Source: Lepturacanthus savala
Lineage: Eukaryota > Chordata > Actinopteri > Scombriformes > Trichiuridae
Direction: 5' to 3'
DNA length: 64,000 nucleotides
NCBI GenBank assembly: GCA_030544235.1
Contig: CM060471.1
Coordinates: forward strand, 1,126,348 to 1,190,347
Shown piece after piece: positions 12,001-26,300 of the stretch. Made by a program: the position numbers and the translations under genes. Every line of letters begins with the position of its first letter. The stretch's first letter is position 1. Below the pieces are notes generated by a model. That model did not search any database and was not told the origin of the DNA. It saw only the letters and a list, made by a program, of their open reading frames with translations.

Positions 12001-15000
12001 AGGTTATTTTATATTTTCCTAAATGTTTATCAATTTTGTAATGTTACAAAGGCAGTCTGGGCTTTATTTTAGATGAGGTGGCCCACCTTTCTGAATAAAA
12101 CACACACCTCTGCTTAAGAAACTGTGCAAACAACTGCAGTAGAAATAAAATAATACCTATTATATGAAAGGAACAGAAAGACTCTAAAAGCAGCAAACAT
12201 TTACAGTTACAATAAAAATAATATGTCATTAGTTGTGGGAGGTGAGCAAAAAAAAAATAATGTTTTTTTTTTCTCTCATTTTTAATAGCTGTTGCAGGAG
12301 TCGCCTGATGTAAGGAACGTGGACACAATGCAGCAGCTGATCCGCATCCTCAATTCTTACCACACCGAGTGTATCAGCAGAGACCTGAGGTCACATTCTA
12401 CATTCTCTTTTCACTACGAGAAACTGAAAAATGTTCTTCATAATGAGTTCAACACAGTTTCACTATTTATTTTCAGTGATTCATCAGAAACAACTTATCA
12501 TCTCATACTATTATTAATTCATTAAGATCCAATACCAGATTTATGAATGATGTAAAAAATTGTAAAACAAATACAATTTAATTTACCTCTCAAGTGGAGT
12601 ACGCTAGGATTGGCTCCAGCAGACCTAGTGACCTTAGTGAGCGGGTATAGAAAATGACTGACTGACAATTTATTTTATTTTTGTGCACTATAAAATTACA
12701 GGAATTGAATACATATATGTTTTCTTATCGTTATTTAACTTATCTTTCATGACACCTTTTATCTCCAAAGGTTTGGCCTTTCTTGCCCAGTTTGTCTGTT
12801 GCAGCTCACAGAGCCGTCTGTCCTCCCCTGCCAGCATGTGGTCTGTCTGCCGTGTCTCCAGCACTGCATTGACTCAAACAGACAGTTTTGTCCCAAATGC
12901 AGGACAAACATTCCACCAAACTTCACACCGACTGTTTCTCCAACCGTCAAGTTAGTGCACAAATAAATCATTATGAATTCATTGGTTATTGGAATAACTG
13001 ATGATTTACAATCTGACATTTCTACAGGTTGTGACCTCCAATTAGGAAATAAATAATTATATAAATGGAATTATAAAATGATGATTGAAATGTTACACAT
13101 TGTCAGCCTCATAGCATAACTGCCTTAGTCCTATTTGCCAAAATAGGACTTAGGGAATTGTGCTATGAGGCTGACAATATGTAGTATCAAAGTCAAGGCA
13201 CAAGATTTAGTGTCATTCTTTCCATATACAATTCTATAATAGTATACAGAGATAACAAAATTGCATTCATTGCATGCATTGCATCACAACAGATGTGGTA
13301 TATAATAATAAAAATACAAGAAAGTACATTATTATATTGAGTTAAGTGTAATGGATGAAAAAGTATGTATTTTATACTTGTAATTTATGACCTGTTTCAC
13401 ATTCATTGCATGAATTTTCCAAGCAGTTACACAACAAGAATTCCCAAGGATATAATTCATTGCCCCCAACCCTGCTTAGAAAATGCAATGTTTATTTTGA
13501 TTGACATTTATTTAAAAATACAACTCCCTCCTGGTTTTGTTTAGTGCTGGAATATATAATAATTCTTTGATGATGTCCAACCTTCTTGTGTATACCTGAT
13601 GAAGGTCTGTATGCAGAAGGTTTTCTCATTTTAATTCAAGTTGTTCTTTCCTGTGATGCATCTGTCACATATTCAGTGCTGCAGAATACTTCAAATGACT
13701 AAACTGAGGTTACGTTTCTTACACTTTTCTCCTCTTACGGAAAAATACTTCATGTTAGTACTGATGAAATATACTGGATATGGTAATCGTACAACAATAT
13801 GACATACAAGTACAAGGTACTAAAGCATGTGGGCATCCTCTGCTGTAGTTGCTGATCCAGGTGTACTGTTCCATTGTTTTCATGTTTCAGGGCAGCACTT
13901 CAGCAGCAAGCGGAGGTCAGGAACCGCTGTAACTCCTACTTCCTGGAGGTGGTTTCCAGGTTCTGTTTGTCAGAGCGCCAAAAGCCAGAAGAGGGCATAG
14001 TGAAACTGCTCTTCTCTCTACTCATCTCTGCTAATGGTCAGTGAGACAGAGAGAGTCAATCTAATGATAATTAGATCATATAAGAAGCTTTGACGATTAG
14101 ATGTTTACCAGCTGATTCTCCTGATTGATGCAGGAGATGTGTACAGGACCAGAGAGCTCACTCCTTTCCTGGAGTGTGTGGACAACAGTCCTGTGGTTCG
14201 CTCTGTGCTGCCAAAACTCCTGCTGCAACACAGGTGATGACCACAGTTGGAAGAAGAGCTGAAACTCTTTAATCAGGAAAATAGAAAAATCAATATTTAT
14301 ATACAGAGTTTTTGTATTTTGTATAGCACTTTGTGCTACATTTTTCTATGTACTATATATGTATATTTTACATTTACTATATATGAAAAGTGCTTTATAA
14401 ATATTGATTGATTGATTGATTGACTGATTGAGTAAAAATCCTCATTTTAAATACGTAATTAGACCAATGTACTGTGACTATAAATTGGTGGCTGAAAAGC
14501 ATAACATTGACATTCAAAAGATATATTAAAAGATCAATTTCTCATTTGCTTATTTTATAGTTCTGATCTCATGTCAAGTGTTAAATATGAATCTTCAGAT
14601 TAACCAGCAACTGCAGCCATTAGATAAACAGTGACAAGAAGCATGGTGAATAAAAAACAGATGACTATCCTAGAACTGAAACAGAACTGAAACTTTTTCA
14701 TAAACCACATGTTGGATAACCACAGTGCATCTGTCAGTTTTGAGCAGGTAAAGTCTCACATTCAGACCTACCTCCAGAATCTGAAGGAGAAGCTTCTGGA
14801 CAAAGAAGACCACACTGAACTCTACCTGCTCTTTGTCAACTGTTTCCAGGTAAAATAGACACTTCACTCCCCTTTTTATTTTCTGCTGTGACATTATCAG
14901 AATTGTTCCTATATTGTATTTTTCTGATACTGGTACTGACAAGATCATTGTCAATTTAAAAGTTTGGGCTGAATTTTCATCAAACTTTCAAGAAATGTTG

Positions 15001-18000
15001 GGATTGGCACCATGAAAAGATTATTCAATTTTGGTAATGATCCAGAAGAAATCCTGGTTTCTACTTTTACTTTGAATTTTTTCTGCATAGATTCAGAAGG
15101 TGTTTACAGTAAAGACGTTTTTTCAGAATCATGGGATGCATGTGCAAGGCCCAAAACTCCAACTAACAGCAGAGTGGTGCGGTGGAAACATGCTGGACCC
15201 ATAACCGAGAAGTTGATGGATTTAAACCATCGTCTACTAATGGTTGATGAAACAATTATAGTCTGTCTGTCTGTTAACAAGATAACTTGAAAAGTTAGGC
15301 CTTACTTGGGAATGGTACCATGAACAGATGATTCAATTCTGGTAATGATCAGGAAGAAATCCTTTTTGTTGTTTGTTAACATTATGGTGAATGGACCTTC
15401 AAACAAGTGCCATCATTTGAGTCATCTGGTGGTGATATCTGGTACCTGCATAGCTTGGTCATATTCTTAGTGGAGGTCTGTGCATGATTTTCTAGTCTGA
15501 AATGTTATTATTTCAAGCCACAAATTTTCATATCTGGATTTTCCGAACAAAGTTTTATCAGTCTATGTTTTTTCTCCACATATCAATCAATGTACTTTTA
15601 CATCTTTCTCAGGACTCTCTGCTGTGCTCTGGAGCAAGCGATGTGGAACAGAATACAGAAGAGCACTGGCAGGAAGAAATCCGATTCCTGAGCAGGGTCG
15701 CCAGGAAACAGACTCCAAACAGACAAGATGATCCAGCAGAGTTCCTGCTCAACATGGCCAGGCTGAGGATATGCCTGTCTACAGCTGCTCAGCTGCTGGG
15801 GAAAGCTGTTCATGGTGCGTAATGCTGAATTTAATTAAACTTCATTCATTTTTTTCAGAGTGGGAATGTGAGAAGGCAAGACTGTATTGCTACAAATTTG
15901 ACTAGGAAAATCAAAAATCTGACTTTGGCAAAACATTTTGATGCTCTAAATGATGCACATCAAAGGCCTTAAATTTTTGAATGTTCTGTTGATGGACAGT
16001 ATTTTGCCATACTGTAAAGGAAAGGTAAGATAATAGAGGAGCTGGAAAGAATGAAACTAATAGTGGATGCTGGTGAAATATCTTCAAATATCTCCAGAAT
16101 TTGAATTACTGGAAAAAAAAAATACTTATCTGTCTTTTGTTAACTTGATCACATATTGCATCATTTCCATCTGCATGGATATGTCGATGGACTAAATCAA
16201 TTCCTCCATTTACAGAAAATAAATTTGCAAATATGTTGATCATGGATTAATCATTTAAGCCATTTGCAAAAATGTAAATGATTCTTGATTCTTGAAAATG
16301 ATTCTTAAGCTGCAAGTCATTCTGGTAATGATCAATGAAAATGCATTTGATAGATTTTCTTTTTAATATTGTAATTTCTGTTGTTTTAGACTGTTGGTTG
16401 GGAAAAAAATTGATGATATCAGCAAGGAAATATCCATTTTACATCATTTTATCGGCTAAACAATTGAAATAATAGGATAAGTACCTCTGCCAAGGAGGCT
16501 ATGTGATCGCCAGCATTTGTCTGTCCTGGTTTCTAGATTATTTTGAATTTTTTCTACATAAATTCAGAAGGTGTTTACAGAAAAGAAGTTTGTTTAGGAT
16601 CATGGGATGCATGTGCAAGGCCAAAAGCTCCAACTGGTGGTGCAGTGCTGGACCCATAACCCAGAGGTTGATGGACTGAAACCATCCTCTGCTAATTGTT
16701 GACATCAATTGTGAAGTCTCCACAGGGTCTTCATCTTATTCATCCATGCCCTCATTGCCACAACTGCCTTAACAGAGACCTGCCTCTTTTCTCTTGTAGT
16801 GGACACCATAATTATAGTGCAAGCAAATAATGCAACACGTGCTACATCCTATTTACTGGTAAATATTTGATAGATCTTCCACAGAACCTGTGACATAGTC
16901 TCCCTGACCAGGAGTTTAGCCAAGTGGTGTAAAGCACTGGATTCAAGCTTCAGGAGGTCTGGGTTCAAATCCTACCACTGCTCTTCAGGTGTTTGTAGTG
17001 GTAGTGATTGACAATGTTCACTGTTGAGTGAGGTGGCTGTCAATGTGCTCTGAAAAATTCACCACTATGACATTCTGGAAGTTGCCAGTCATGTCTGCAT
17101 TTTTTTTTGGCATTTTTAACCTCTCCAGGCCAGGTGGTCTAAGGTGATGGGTTTAGGCTCCAGTCTCTATGGGGATGTGGGTTCAAGTCACCACTGCAGC
17201 TTTAGCTCCTGGTACTTGGAGATTCTCTCCATCACAACAATAGTTGCTGCTGATCTGTATTTTGACATTTGGTCCACCAAGGAGATTATGTTATTAGATT
17301 ATGTTATGTTGCTGGGGTTTGTCTGTCTGTTAGCAAGATAACTTGAAAAGTTTGGCCCTGATTTTCATTAAACTTTCAGTGAATGTTGAGAATGGTACCA
17401 TGAACATATGATTAAATTCTGGTAATGATCAGGAAGAAATCCTTTTTGTTGTTTGGTAACATTATGGTGAATGGACCTTCAAACAAGTGCCATCATTTGG
17501 GGCCACCTGGTGGTGATATCTGGCAGCTTGGTCATATTCTTGGTGGAGGTCTGTGTTCTCAGAGTGATTTTCTAGTTTAATGTGAAATCAATTATTAGTT
17601 GCAACCAGAATGTAGTATGTTATTTTCTCGTTTACTAGCTATAGAAAACAACTATACTATAATGTACAATGAAGAGTTCAATATAATATACTGTATATAC
17701 AATTAGGACACTGTGATTATTTGATTGTACATTGCCAAAAAATTAGGTTTGATGCATCAACACAGGGATTTTAATAACATTATGTGTTGTTGAAACAGTG
17801 GTTGTAGTTTATGATTAAATTGACCATGTTGAGTTTTTTTTTTGTTTCTGAAGGAAATCCTGGCAGATATGGGGAGATGGGGGCTGGCCAGTACTTGCAG
17901 CAGGTGAGGGCTCTGTGTGAGTACAGTGGTAATGACTGGCACAGGGTGTACCTGCTGCGAGCCCTCCACAAAACCTCCGGCATGGACTGTATACTGTCCC

Positions 18001-21000
18001 TAATGAACAGCCCCAGCTACAGATGGATCTTCCCGGCAGACCTCCTTCGAATTCAGGTAAAGATATCTCACACAAACTGTCACAGAGCTGCTGTTTGTCT
18101 TTAATGAGCCATAAAAACACTACTCCGAAGAACTGAAAATCACATAGAATAATAAAAAATCTCCAAAATGAAGAACATTAATGCTGATGAATAAATCTGC
18201 TGTTCATATATAGCTTACTATCTGAGAATAAAATGCGGCGTCATGCATCACTCAGACAAGTATGCCCCAGTTTCTACAAATCCAAAATCCATAAATCAAC
18301 TCACACTAACACACTAACCTCTTTTACTCTCTTACAGCTACCGAATCATTGCATTAAAACAATGTCAATACTAGTAACGGCGCAAAACATATATATCAAC
18401 TGTTCTTTTTTTCCCTAAAGAGGATGATTCCGCCAAAAATGGACCAGTTCCTCTGCTGTGGGACATCTTACCGAGCTCTGAGAGACCACCTGGTCCAGTT
18501 TCTGCTGGAAAAAAAGAACAACCTTGTGACAGAAGTGCAGGTCAGGGACGTTTCTGTACTAATTCAAAGCGAAACATGGCTGATATAACAAAGGAGTCAT
18601 CCAATGATAACACATTTCCAAATTTGAAGTCTTTAGCCCCAACCGATGCTGACTCATTTGACATCACTTGAGACAGTTGAAGAGTTTTCACACAGCTCTG
18701 TTTGGAGACACAAATGGCTTCATGGTACTGTTTTCATGTATGCAATAGTACTTCCCAACACCTGGAAACACCTGGATGTCTAATTTTAGTGGAGTTCCCT
18801 TTTATCAAGTTTGGTTCAGTGTTGCCTGTAAACATTGCCATGCTTAATTTGATCCAACTTCTCATACTTCTCTCACATTTCTGGTAGGATTGAGCAATAT
18901 AAAAAAATAAAAAAGCTTTATAGTGATTGATTTTCTTTTAAATATTTGGGGGCATTTTATGAATAATAACCTACTTTTAATACATAATTGTAGAGGCAGG
19001 CGATATAGCTAGAATATCTATTTTTAGACCAGGAGAAAAAAAAGGCTGAACGTGACTCCTTAATATTTAACTTGATATGGCATTTGTCTGTTTGGTTCAA
19101 TGATTGCCCCATTGTCAAGACATATATAATGTTTATGAGCCAAGAAGGAGCAGAGTTGGTTTTACGCAAACCTTGAGTGAAACTATGAATATTATATCAT
19201 ATTGATGTTGTGGATATTGATGATATATCTATATTATTATATAGATATGTATATTTTTTTATTGCCCAGGCCTACTTTCTGGTTTAGTCCTTTATGATAA
19301 ACTGGACATCTTTTGGTTGTGGACTGTTGGTGAGGATTATTTTCATTATTTCTTTTTCTATTTTATAGATCAAATAACTTAAACAATTAATCAAGAAAGT
19401 AATTGATCATTGACAGATTGATCAGTAATAAACAAAATAATTATTAGCTACAGACTCCAACAGTTAAGAGTAAAAAAAAACGCCCTTTGAGGTCATTGTG
19501 TACAGTAATGTTAATTACATTTTTTCTAAACTTCTTTAGATTTCTTTGTATCTAATTTTTTATATATATATTTTCTCTAAAGAAGCTGAAAGGCTGTCAG
19601 ATCAGCCTCCTGGCTCTGGTGCTGTTCAGACAGGTCACCTGCCGCTACAAGTCACCTGACGTCAGTGTGCATCCCTCTCCGCAGGTGCAGGTCACTAATA
19701 TACACGTAAAGTAAGTTGTGTCTATTGTTAATTTACTTTCTGATGTTGACATGTGGCTCTACATTGAATTTACAGGAAAGGGCAAATCTGGAAAAGTTCC
19801 TGAAAAACATCAAATCAAGGGTGTTCAGCGAGTTCTGCATGTCACTTCTGTCCAATCAGATGGGCGGGCCTCACTCATGTCTCCGCATGAATCCGGCTCT
19901 GTCAGCTCAGAGACAAATCCTCCTGGAGCTGCTGGTCCATCTGGACTCTGTGCTCCTCAGTGGAAATCCTCTGCTGGTTCCTCTGCACCAGATCGCGTTT
20001 CAGCCTCAGAATGTGACAGTAAGACACTAAGGGCCTTGTTTATATGGTCATAAAATGGTTGTTTTGTTGCACAATTGTATTTGCTAGTTAGAGTTGGCAC
20101 AGTCTTCACTTTTACACCAAGCTCCCAGCTACAAAAAATAATACCTTTGTTAACACCTTGTGCTAACAAAGAACAACATTCACAGAAAAACCGCAGATGT
20201 AACAATGTCTTAAATTCACATTTGTACCAAACAAAATGCTCAGCTGCAATGTCTTTGGTGTGAATGTAGTCTCTCAAAATGACTGAGAAAAATGACTTTG
20301 ACAAACTGCCAAAACCACAATCTAGTGTAGACTCAGTGTTTGCACCTACTACTTGGACACTTTTGCATCATGCTATCTCTTTGTTGAAGCCGCACTCCAC
20401 TCTCTACTGATGCTGCACATAAAGATGAGTTTACTTGTCATTAAGAGTACAACTCAGTCAGTAAATACAGTATAATGTCTTCAGTGGCTCATATTTGCCA
20501 GTCTATGTTGTTATTTCAGCTACTTGAGACAGAAACTGTAGACCTGATTTTAGAAAATCTGTTATTCGAAAAGACAGTTTTCAATTAATAAAAATAATGC
20601 ACATAATGTGTTTAGATAATTAATTCAACTTCCTTTTTCATCCAAGCAATACTTTCTGCCAACCATGCCCGATGATGACACTAGGGAAGCCAGGCAGTGG
20701 CTGACTAAAGACAGGAGAGCACAGATCTACTGTAAGTAGTTTACATAAAAAATGAGTTAGTTTTCTAGCTAGTGGATCAATATTCATATAATGTCTTTTA
20801 ATTTATTTGCAGACTGTGCCAATGGACATCCGTGCGTTGTAACAGAGGTATGAGCTTTTTGTGTGTTTTAGCAACCATTCCTTACCATCAAGCAGTGAAT
20901 ATAAAGTGACAATAAAAACTATCAAGACTATCATAGTATCATAGTATATTTCTGTATTTGTAGTGTGGTAGACCAGTGGTCAAATCAACATGTCCAGACT

Positions 21001-23296
21001 GTGGTGTTCCAATTGGTGGAGAAAACCACAACCCAGTTTTTGGATTTACTCAAAACAGAGCACAGAGGTACTAACCTGTTCTTTATTTTCTCATTCAAAG
21101 ACATGTGTTTAATTTAATTAGTGTCTTTCCTTGTGTATCAGTGATCCAACCTGGACAGGACACATATTAGGAGAGGCCTCTCAGAGGTCTGAAGCTCCTG
21201 AAAGACAGATGACATATGCTCAGTCCTGCATCTTGCGGCTGTTGACCCACCTGGCCATGCTTCAAGGTGCTGCCAGAAATGACAAGGTGAGACGCTACCT
21301 GAGTATGCAGGGAATACAAGAAAGAGTTTCCATATCAGCAGTATTGTCAGGCTGAGACTGTGTAATAATGCTCCTGTGTTTGTTGTGTTTGTTGTAGGGA
21401 GTCGGTGATATGATCCACCCTAGGCCTTCTGATGTTTCCAACTTCCTGTGGAAACACCTCCAAAAGGACATGGAAGTGTTGGGGAAGACTCTGGATCAGA
21501 ACATGGACAACACTGCAGTTACAATTCATTTGATTCTCAACATCTGTGCAGAATTCACCACAGGTGCCACTGAGTGTCTAATAAAGCTTTATCAGGTTCA
21601 TGGTACATAGAGTAACTTTGCTGCTTGTTCACACAGGCTCCTTCAGACGTGATCTGTCAGACAGACCAGGACGGCAGCACTGGGAGAAGCTTCTCTGTGA
21701 TTCTGCCATCAACCCAATAGTTCAAGTAAAAAATACTAAATCTTTTAAATTAGTAAACTGGTTAGTTAAAAGCCTGTTGCCAAAATCGATAACAGTCTCA
21801 TTTTCTTACAGAGACACAACGCTATTTTAGCTGAAGCTCAGGCTACAATAGCCAATGATGACGGCCTTGCTGGCAGCCCCCTGATGATCCTGGTGCTGGG
21901 GGATCCTTCAGCAATGCTGTCCCTTCCCTCTGACTGCCCCACGCAGTGCTCCTCTTTCTGGACTCTTCCTGAGACGATGACGCTGGAGCGCTTCACTCAG
22001 CTGGTGGGAGAAGCACAGGGCGGCAGCTCTCTGCCCCTGCTGGACTTGTTTCTCAAAAAGGTACCATTCCTAATGGCCTGGGAAAACCTTTTTCTGACAA
22101 AAACTAGAGACAAAATGGCCAATCAGACTAGCATGCACCAGATTTGACAGATTTTCTACCCTGATCTAAGAAATTGTAAGGACAGATAGCCCAAAAAAGA
22201 TTATCTAATGGTATGAGAAGAGGATAACAGATTGATTTTAGAGTGATGAATAGCTACTAAAAGTCCAGTTTATAGTGTAAGCTGAATGCAGACCTCCACA
22301 ATTTGAAATAGTGTGTTTCATAAGAGGAAATGTTTAGAAACTTTAGATGTGGTATATAATCACGCTCTTTGATTGATGAACTTTAATTCTGTGAAAGGAA
22401 TATAATAAATATATATAGTAAAACACAGGTGTAATAGTATAAAACATGTTAATTTTGGTCATTTTTTAATTTTACACAGCAAAATTCACAATCAACAACT
22501 GAAAAAGGAATAGGCTAAAGCATGAGGCTTATCTTTTCCCATCATCTACAATCTGTTTAACCAGAATATGATAAATCCAAAAAGAAAAACTACTAAATGA
22601 AACAAACAAAAGCAAGAAAGGATAAAAAAAATTGCTCAAATCATCCATTTCCATTTCAAGACTTTTTTTGAAACTCAACAGCACAGACACAGTTTAAGCC
22701 TCAAACACATCTCTATATTAAATTAGTTCCCACTAACAAACCTCTTAAATTATTCTCATAGGAGAAGTTATAATTGCTGACGATCCACACATTTATAAGC
22801 CTTTCTTTCTAGTTTATTGGCCAATCACAATATTATTAGAAACCAAACATCTGTCAAAAAATATCAAAAAAATACTGATATAGTTTCTAAAAATGTATTT
22901 CTTTCTTGTTTTCCAAAAACATTTATATATGATTTAGATAATTATGCTATGAGGCTAACAATATAAAATATAAAAACACATTCTACACATGAAACTAGTG
23001 TTACATGAATATTAATTGTTGCATTATTACATGTACCTTATATCTTTTTACAGAGTAATTGATGTATTAATTAAGCGTTTATTAGTGTTGTTAGAGGCAG
23101 TTTGAAGCACTGAAAGTGTTTGTCTCTGTTTGACTCAGGTTCACTGTGTGAGACAGCTCCATCACCTGCCTCAGCTGGCTGCTCTACAGTCTGACCTGCT
23201 CAGGCTGGTTCCTTCAGACTCAGCTCAGCAGACTATCACACAGATGATACAGCAGATACCAGCAGGTAGACCAACAGGCAGAACACACTGTCTCAA

Positions 23297-23394
<98 letters not shown>

Positions 23395-26300
23395 ATGTAA
23401 ACTCAACTCTCTCATCTATGTCAGGATATCAGAAGAAGATGTTTGTTGAGAGAGTGGAGAGGTTCATCAAGGTGTGGAACTGCCTCAGACCAGAGGTGAC
23501 AAACAACAGTAAGTCAACTGTCCCCATTAAATTTAACTGGGACATGTGGATATACAGTATTAGTGGTTCATTGCAAATCAATATAATGGGTATTACTGCT
23601 AATGTCACTGTAATTAGTATTATATTAGGTATTAGTATGGCTTGGAGTGATATTTACTGCATGGTTAACAACTAACATCAGTTAACACATTTTATAAAAT
23701 GCAGGAACTTGTTTAATATGTTATTTTTTTTTTAAGTTCAGGATAAGCAAGAAAGTATTTAATCTTTACATATAGTTGGTTACCTTAAAGCTACAGATCG
23801 ACCTACAGGAAAATACAAAACGGGGGGGGGGGGTCCCACTCGGACGGACCAAAGAATGACGACATCACGCAATGGAAACGACGAGTACAGAAAGCTTTTG
23901 TGGCAAAGTGTGCAAAAACCCACGTGGTCTGAAGATCCACCAGACCAAAATGGGATGTGTGCAGATGGCGCAGGCATCACAACACACAGGGAACCCCCCT
24001 GGTGAGACGCAGGAGGAGCCAGGCCTGGAGTCAAACCATAGTTCCCAGAACCTCCAGGTGACGCAAGCCCCAAACCCACACAGACCAGAACACTGTCGGG
24101 TTAAATGGCCCCAAGATAACAAGGAGCAGGAGTGGCGCCAGTTTGATGAGGACATCAATTCCATCTTGGAAGCAACAGCGAAGGGGGAAGTTGATCGACG
24201 TCTCCAGACCATGACCAGCATCATCATCAGCCTAGCAGCTGAGAGATTCGGCCTGGAGGAGAGCCTTATACCAAGAGCAGCCCGGCAAACAAGATCCATC
24301 AGCTCAGACAGGAGCTGAAGGCACTGAGGCGGCGGTTTAAGGAGGCAAGTGAAGAGGAGAGGGGACTTCTGTCAGAGCTGCAAAGTATACTCAAGGTCTT
24401 AAGGTCATAAGAAGCTTATGACCTAAAGGAGGGCTGAGTGGCACAGGAGAAGGAGGAAGGAAAGAGCCAGGAAGCGCACAGCCTTTCTAGCAAATCCATT
24501 CGGGTTTACGAAACAGCTGCTGGGGCAGAAGCGTAGTGGGCAACTGACATGCTCCAAAGAGATGGACCACCACCTAGATGCAACCCTCAGAGATGTATCC
24601 AGGGAGCAAGAGCTGGGTGACTGCAAGTCCCTGATTGATCCACCTGTACCAAGGGAGGACTTCGATGGGAGGGAGCCCGGCTGGAAGGAGATCCAGGAGG
24701 TGGTCATGAAGGCAAGATCTAACTCCGCCCCAGGACCTAGTGGAGTACCATATAAGGTATATAAGAACTGCCCAAAGTTACTCCACAGGCTCTGGAAGAT
24801 CCTGAAGGTGATCTGGAGGAGGGGACAGGTTGCCGAGCAGTGGCGGTGTGCAGAAGGAGTGTGGATTCCAAAGGAGGAAGAGTCTAAAAACATTGATCAG
24901 TTTAGAACTCTCTCCCTGCTCAGTGTTGAAGGGAAATTGTTCTTCAGCATTGTTGCCAGGTGTCTGACAGATTACCTCCTGAAGAACTCCTACATCGACA
25001 CCTCAGTCCAGAAGGGAGGGATCCCAAAGATACCGGGGTGTCTGGAACACAACGGAGCAGTCGCCCAGCTGATAAGGGAAGCCAGAGAGAACAAGGGCGA
25101 CCTAGTTGTGCTGTGGCTGGATCTCACAAACGCGTATGGGTCCATACCTCACAAGCTGGTTGAAGAGGCACTACGCCGGCACCATGTCCCAGACAAGTTC
25201 AGAGACCTCATCCTGGACTAATACAACAGGTTCAGTCTGAGGTTCTCCTCAGGGTCCACAACATCGGACTGGCACAGGCTGGATCACTATTTCAGTGATC
25301 CTCTTCGCACTTGCCATGAACATGCTGGCGAAGTCTGCAGAGGTTCAGTGCAGAGGGCCCCTAACCAAGTCCGGCATCAAGCAGCCACCCATAAGGGCCT
25401 TCATGGATGATCTGACAGTGACTACACCGAACGTCCCAGGGAGCAGATGGATCTTGAAGGGCCTGGAGGAAGTAATCACCTGGGTCTGCATGTCCTTCAA
25501 GCCTGCAAAATCCAGATCCCTTGTGCTAAGGAAAGGAAAGGTCACCAACAAGTTCTATTTCACACTTGGCAGCACCCAAAGGCAGCCTGAATGAAGAATT
25601 CAAGGTGAGCCGTACTAGGGAGGTGATGCAATACAGAGTCATCCGACCCAAAAGTCTCGCAAGCTGGGATTGAAGTCAGAACAGGGCGGAAATGGAGGGC
25701 AGCAGAAGCTGTGGATGTCGCCGAATCACGGCTGCAGCACAGGGCTCTGGTGGGGACGGTGGCTTGGGGAAGAGCAGGCCTGGGTAGCAGTATAACATCT
25801 CGCTACGACAAGGCAAAGGGGAAGGACAAGAGAGCACTGCTCCAGGAGGAGGTGTGAGCAGCAGTTGAAGAAGAGCGAGCCAGCAGGGTGGTTGGTATGC
25901 GGCAGCAGGGAGCCTGGACGCGATGGGAGCAGGTAGCAGAGCGCAAAGTCACCTGGACCGAGCTGTGGAAAGCCGAGCCCCAGCGCATAACATTTCTGAT
26001 CCAGGCCGTTTATGACATACTTCCTAGCCCGTCAAATTTATTCTGCTGGGGGAAGGTGGAGTCTCCAGCCTGCACTCTGTGCCAGAAGAGAGGGACCCTG
26101 GAGCACATTTTGAGCTGCTGCCCAAGGGGCCTGAGTGAGGGGTGCTACCGCTGGCGTCATGACCAGGTTTTGAAGGCGATAGCGAACACCATCTGCAGTG
26201 GAATTACCTGGAATTACCTTTCTGCCTGGTGAGAAAGACCATCGCCTTCGTGAGAGCAGGGGAAGAACTACCAGCTGCTGCTAGGACCTCTTCAGCTAGT

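Noticed and set aside
16911..16985. Functional tRNA gene
   Set aside because: A and B boxes are present, but the acceptor arms do not pair, the spacing is off, and the sequence is joined to a dispersed repeat body. It is a SINE head. The same applies to 17127-17200 and 49370-49440.
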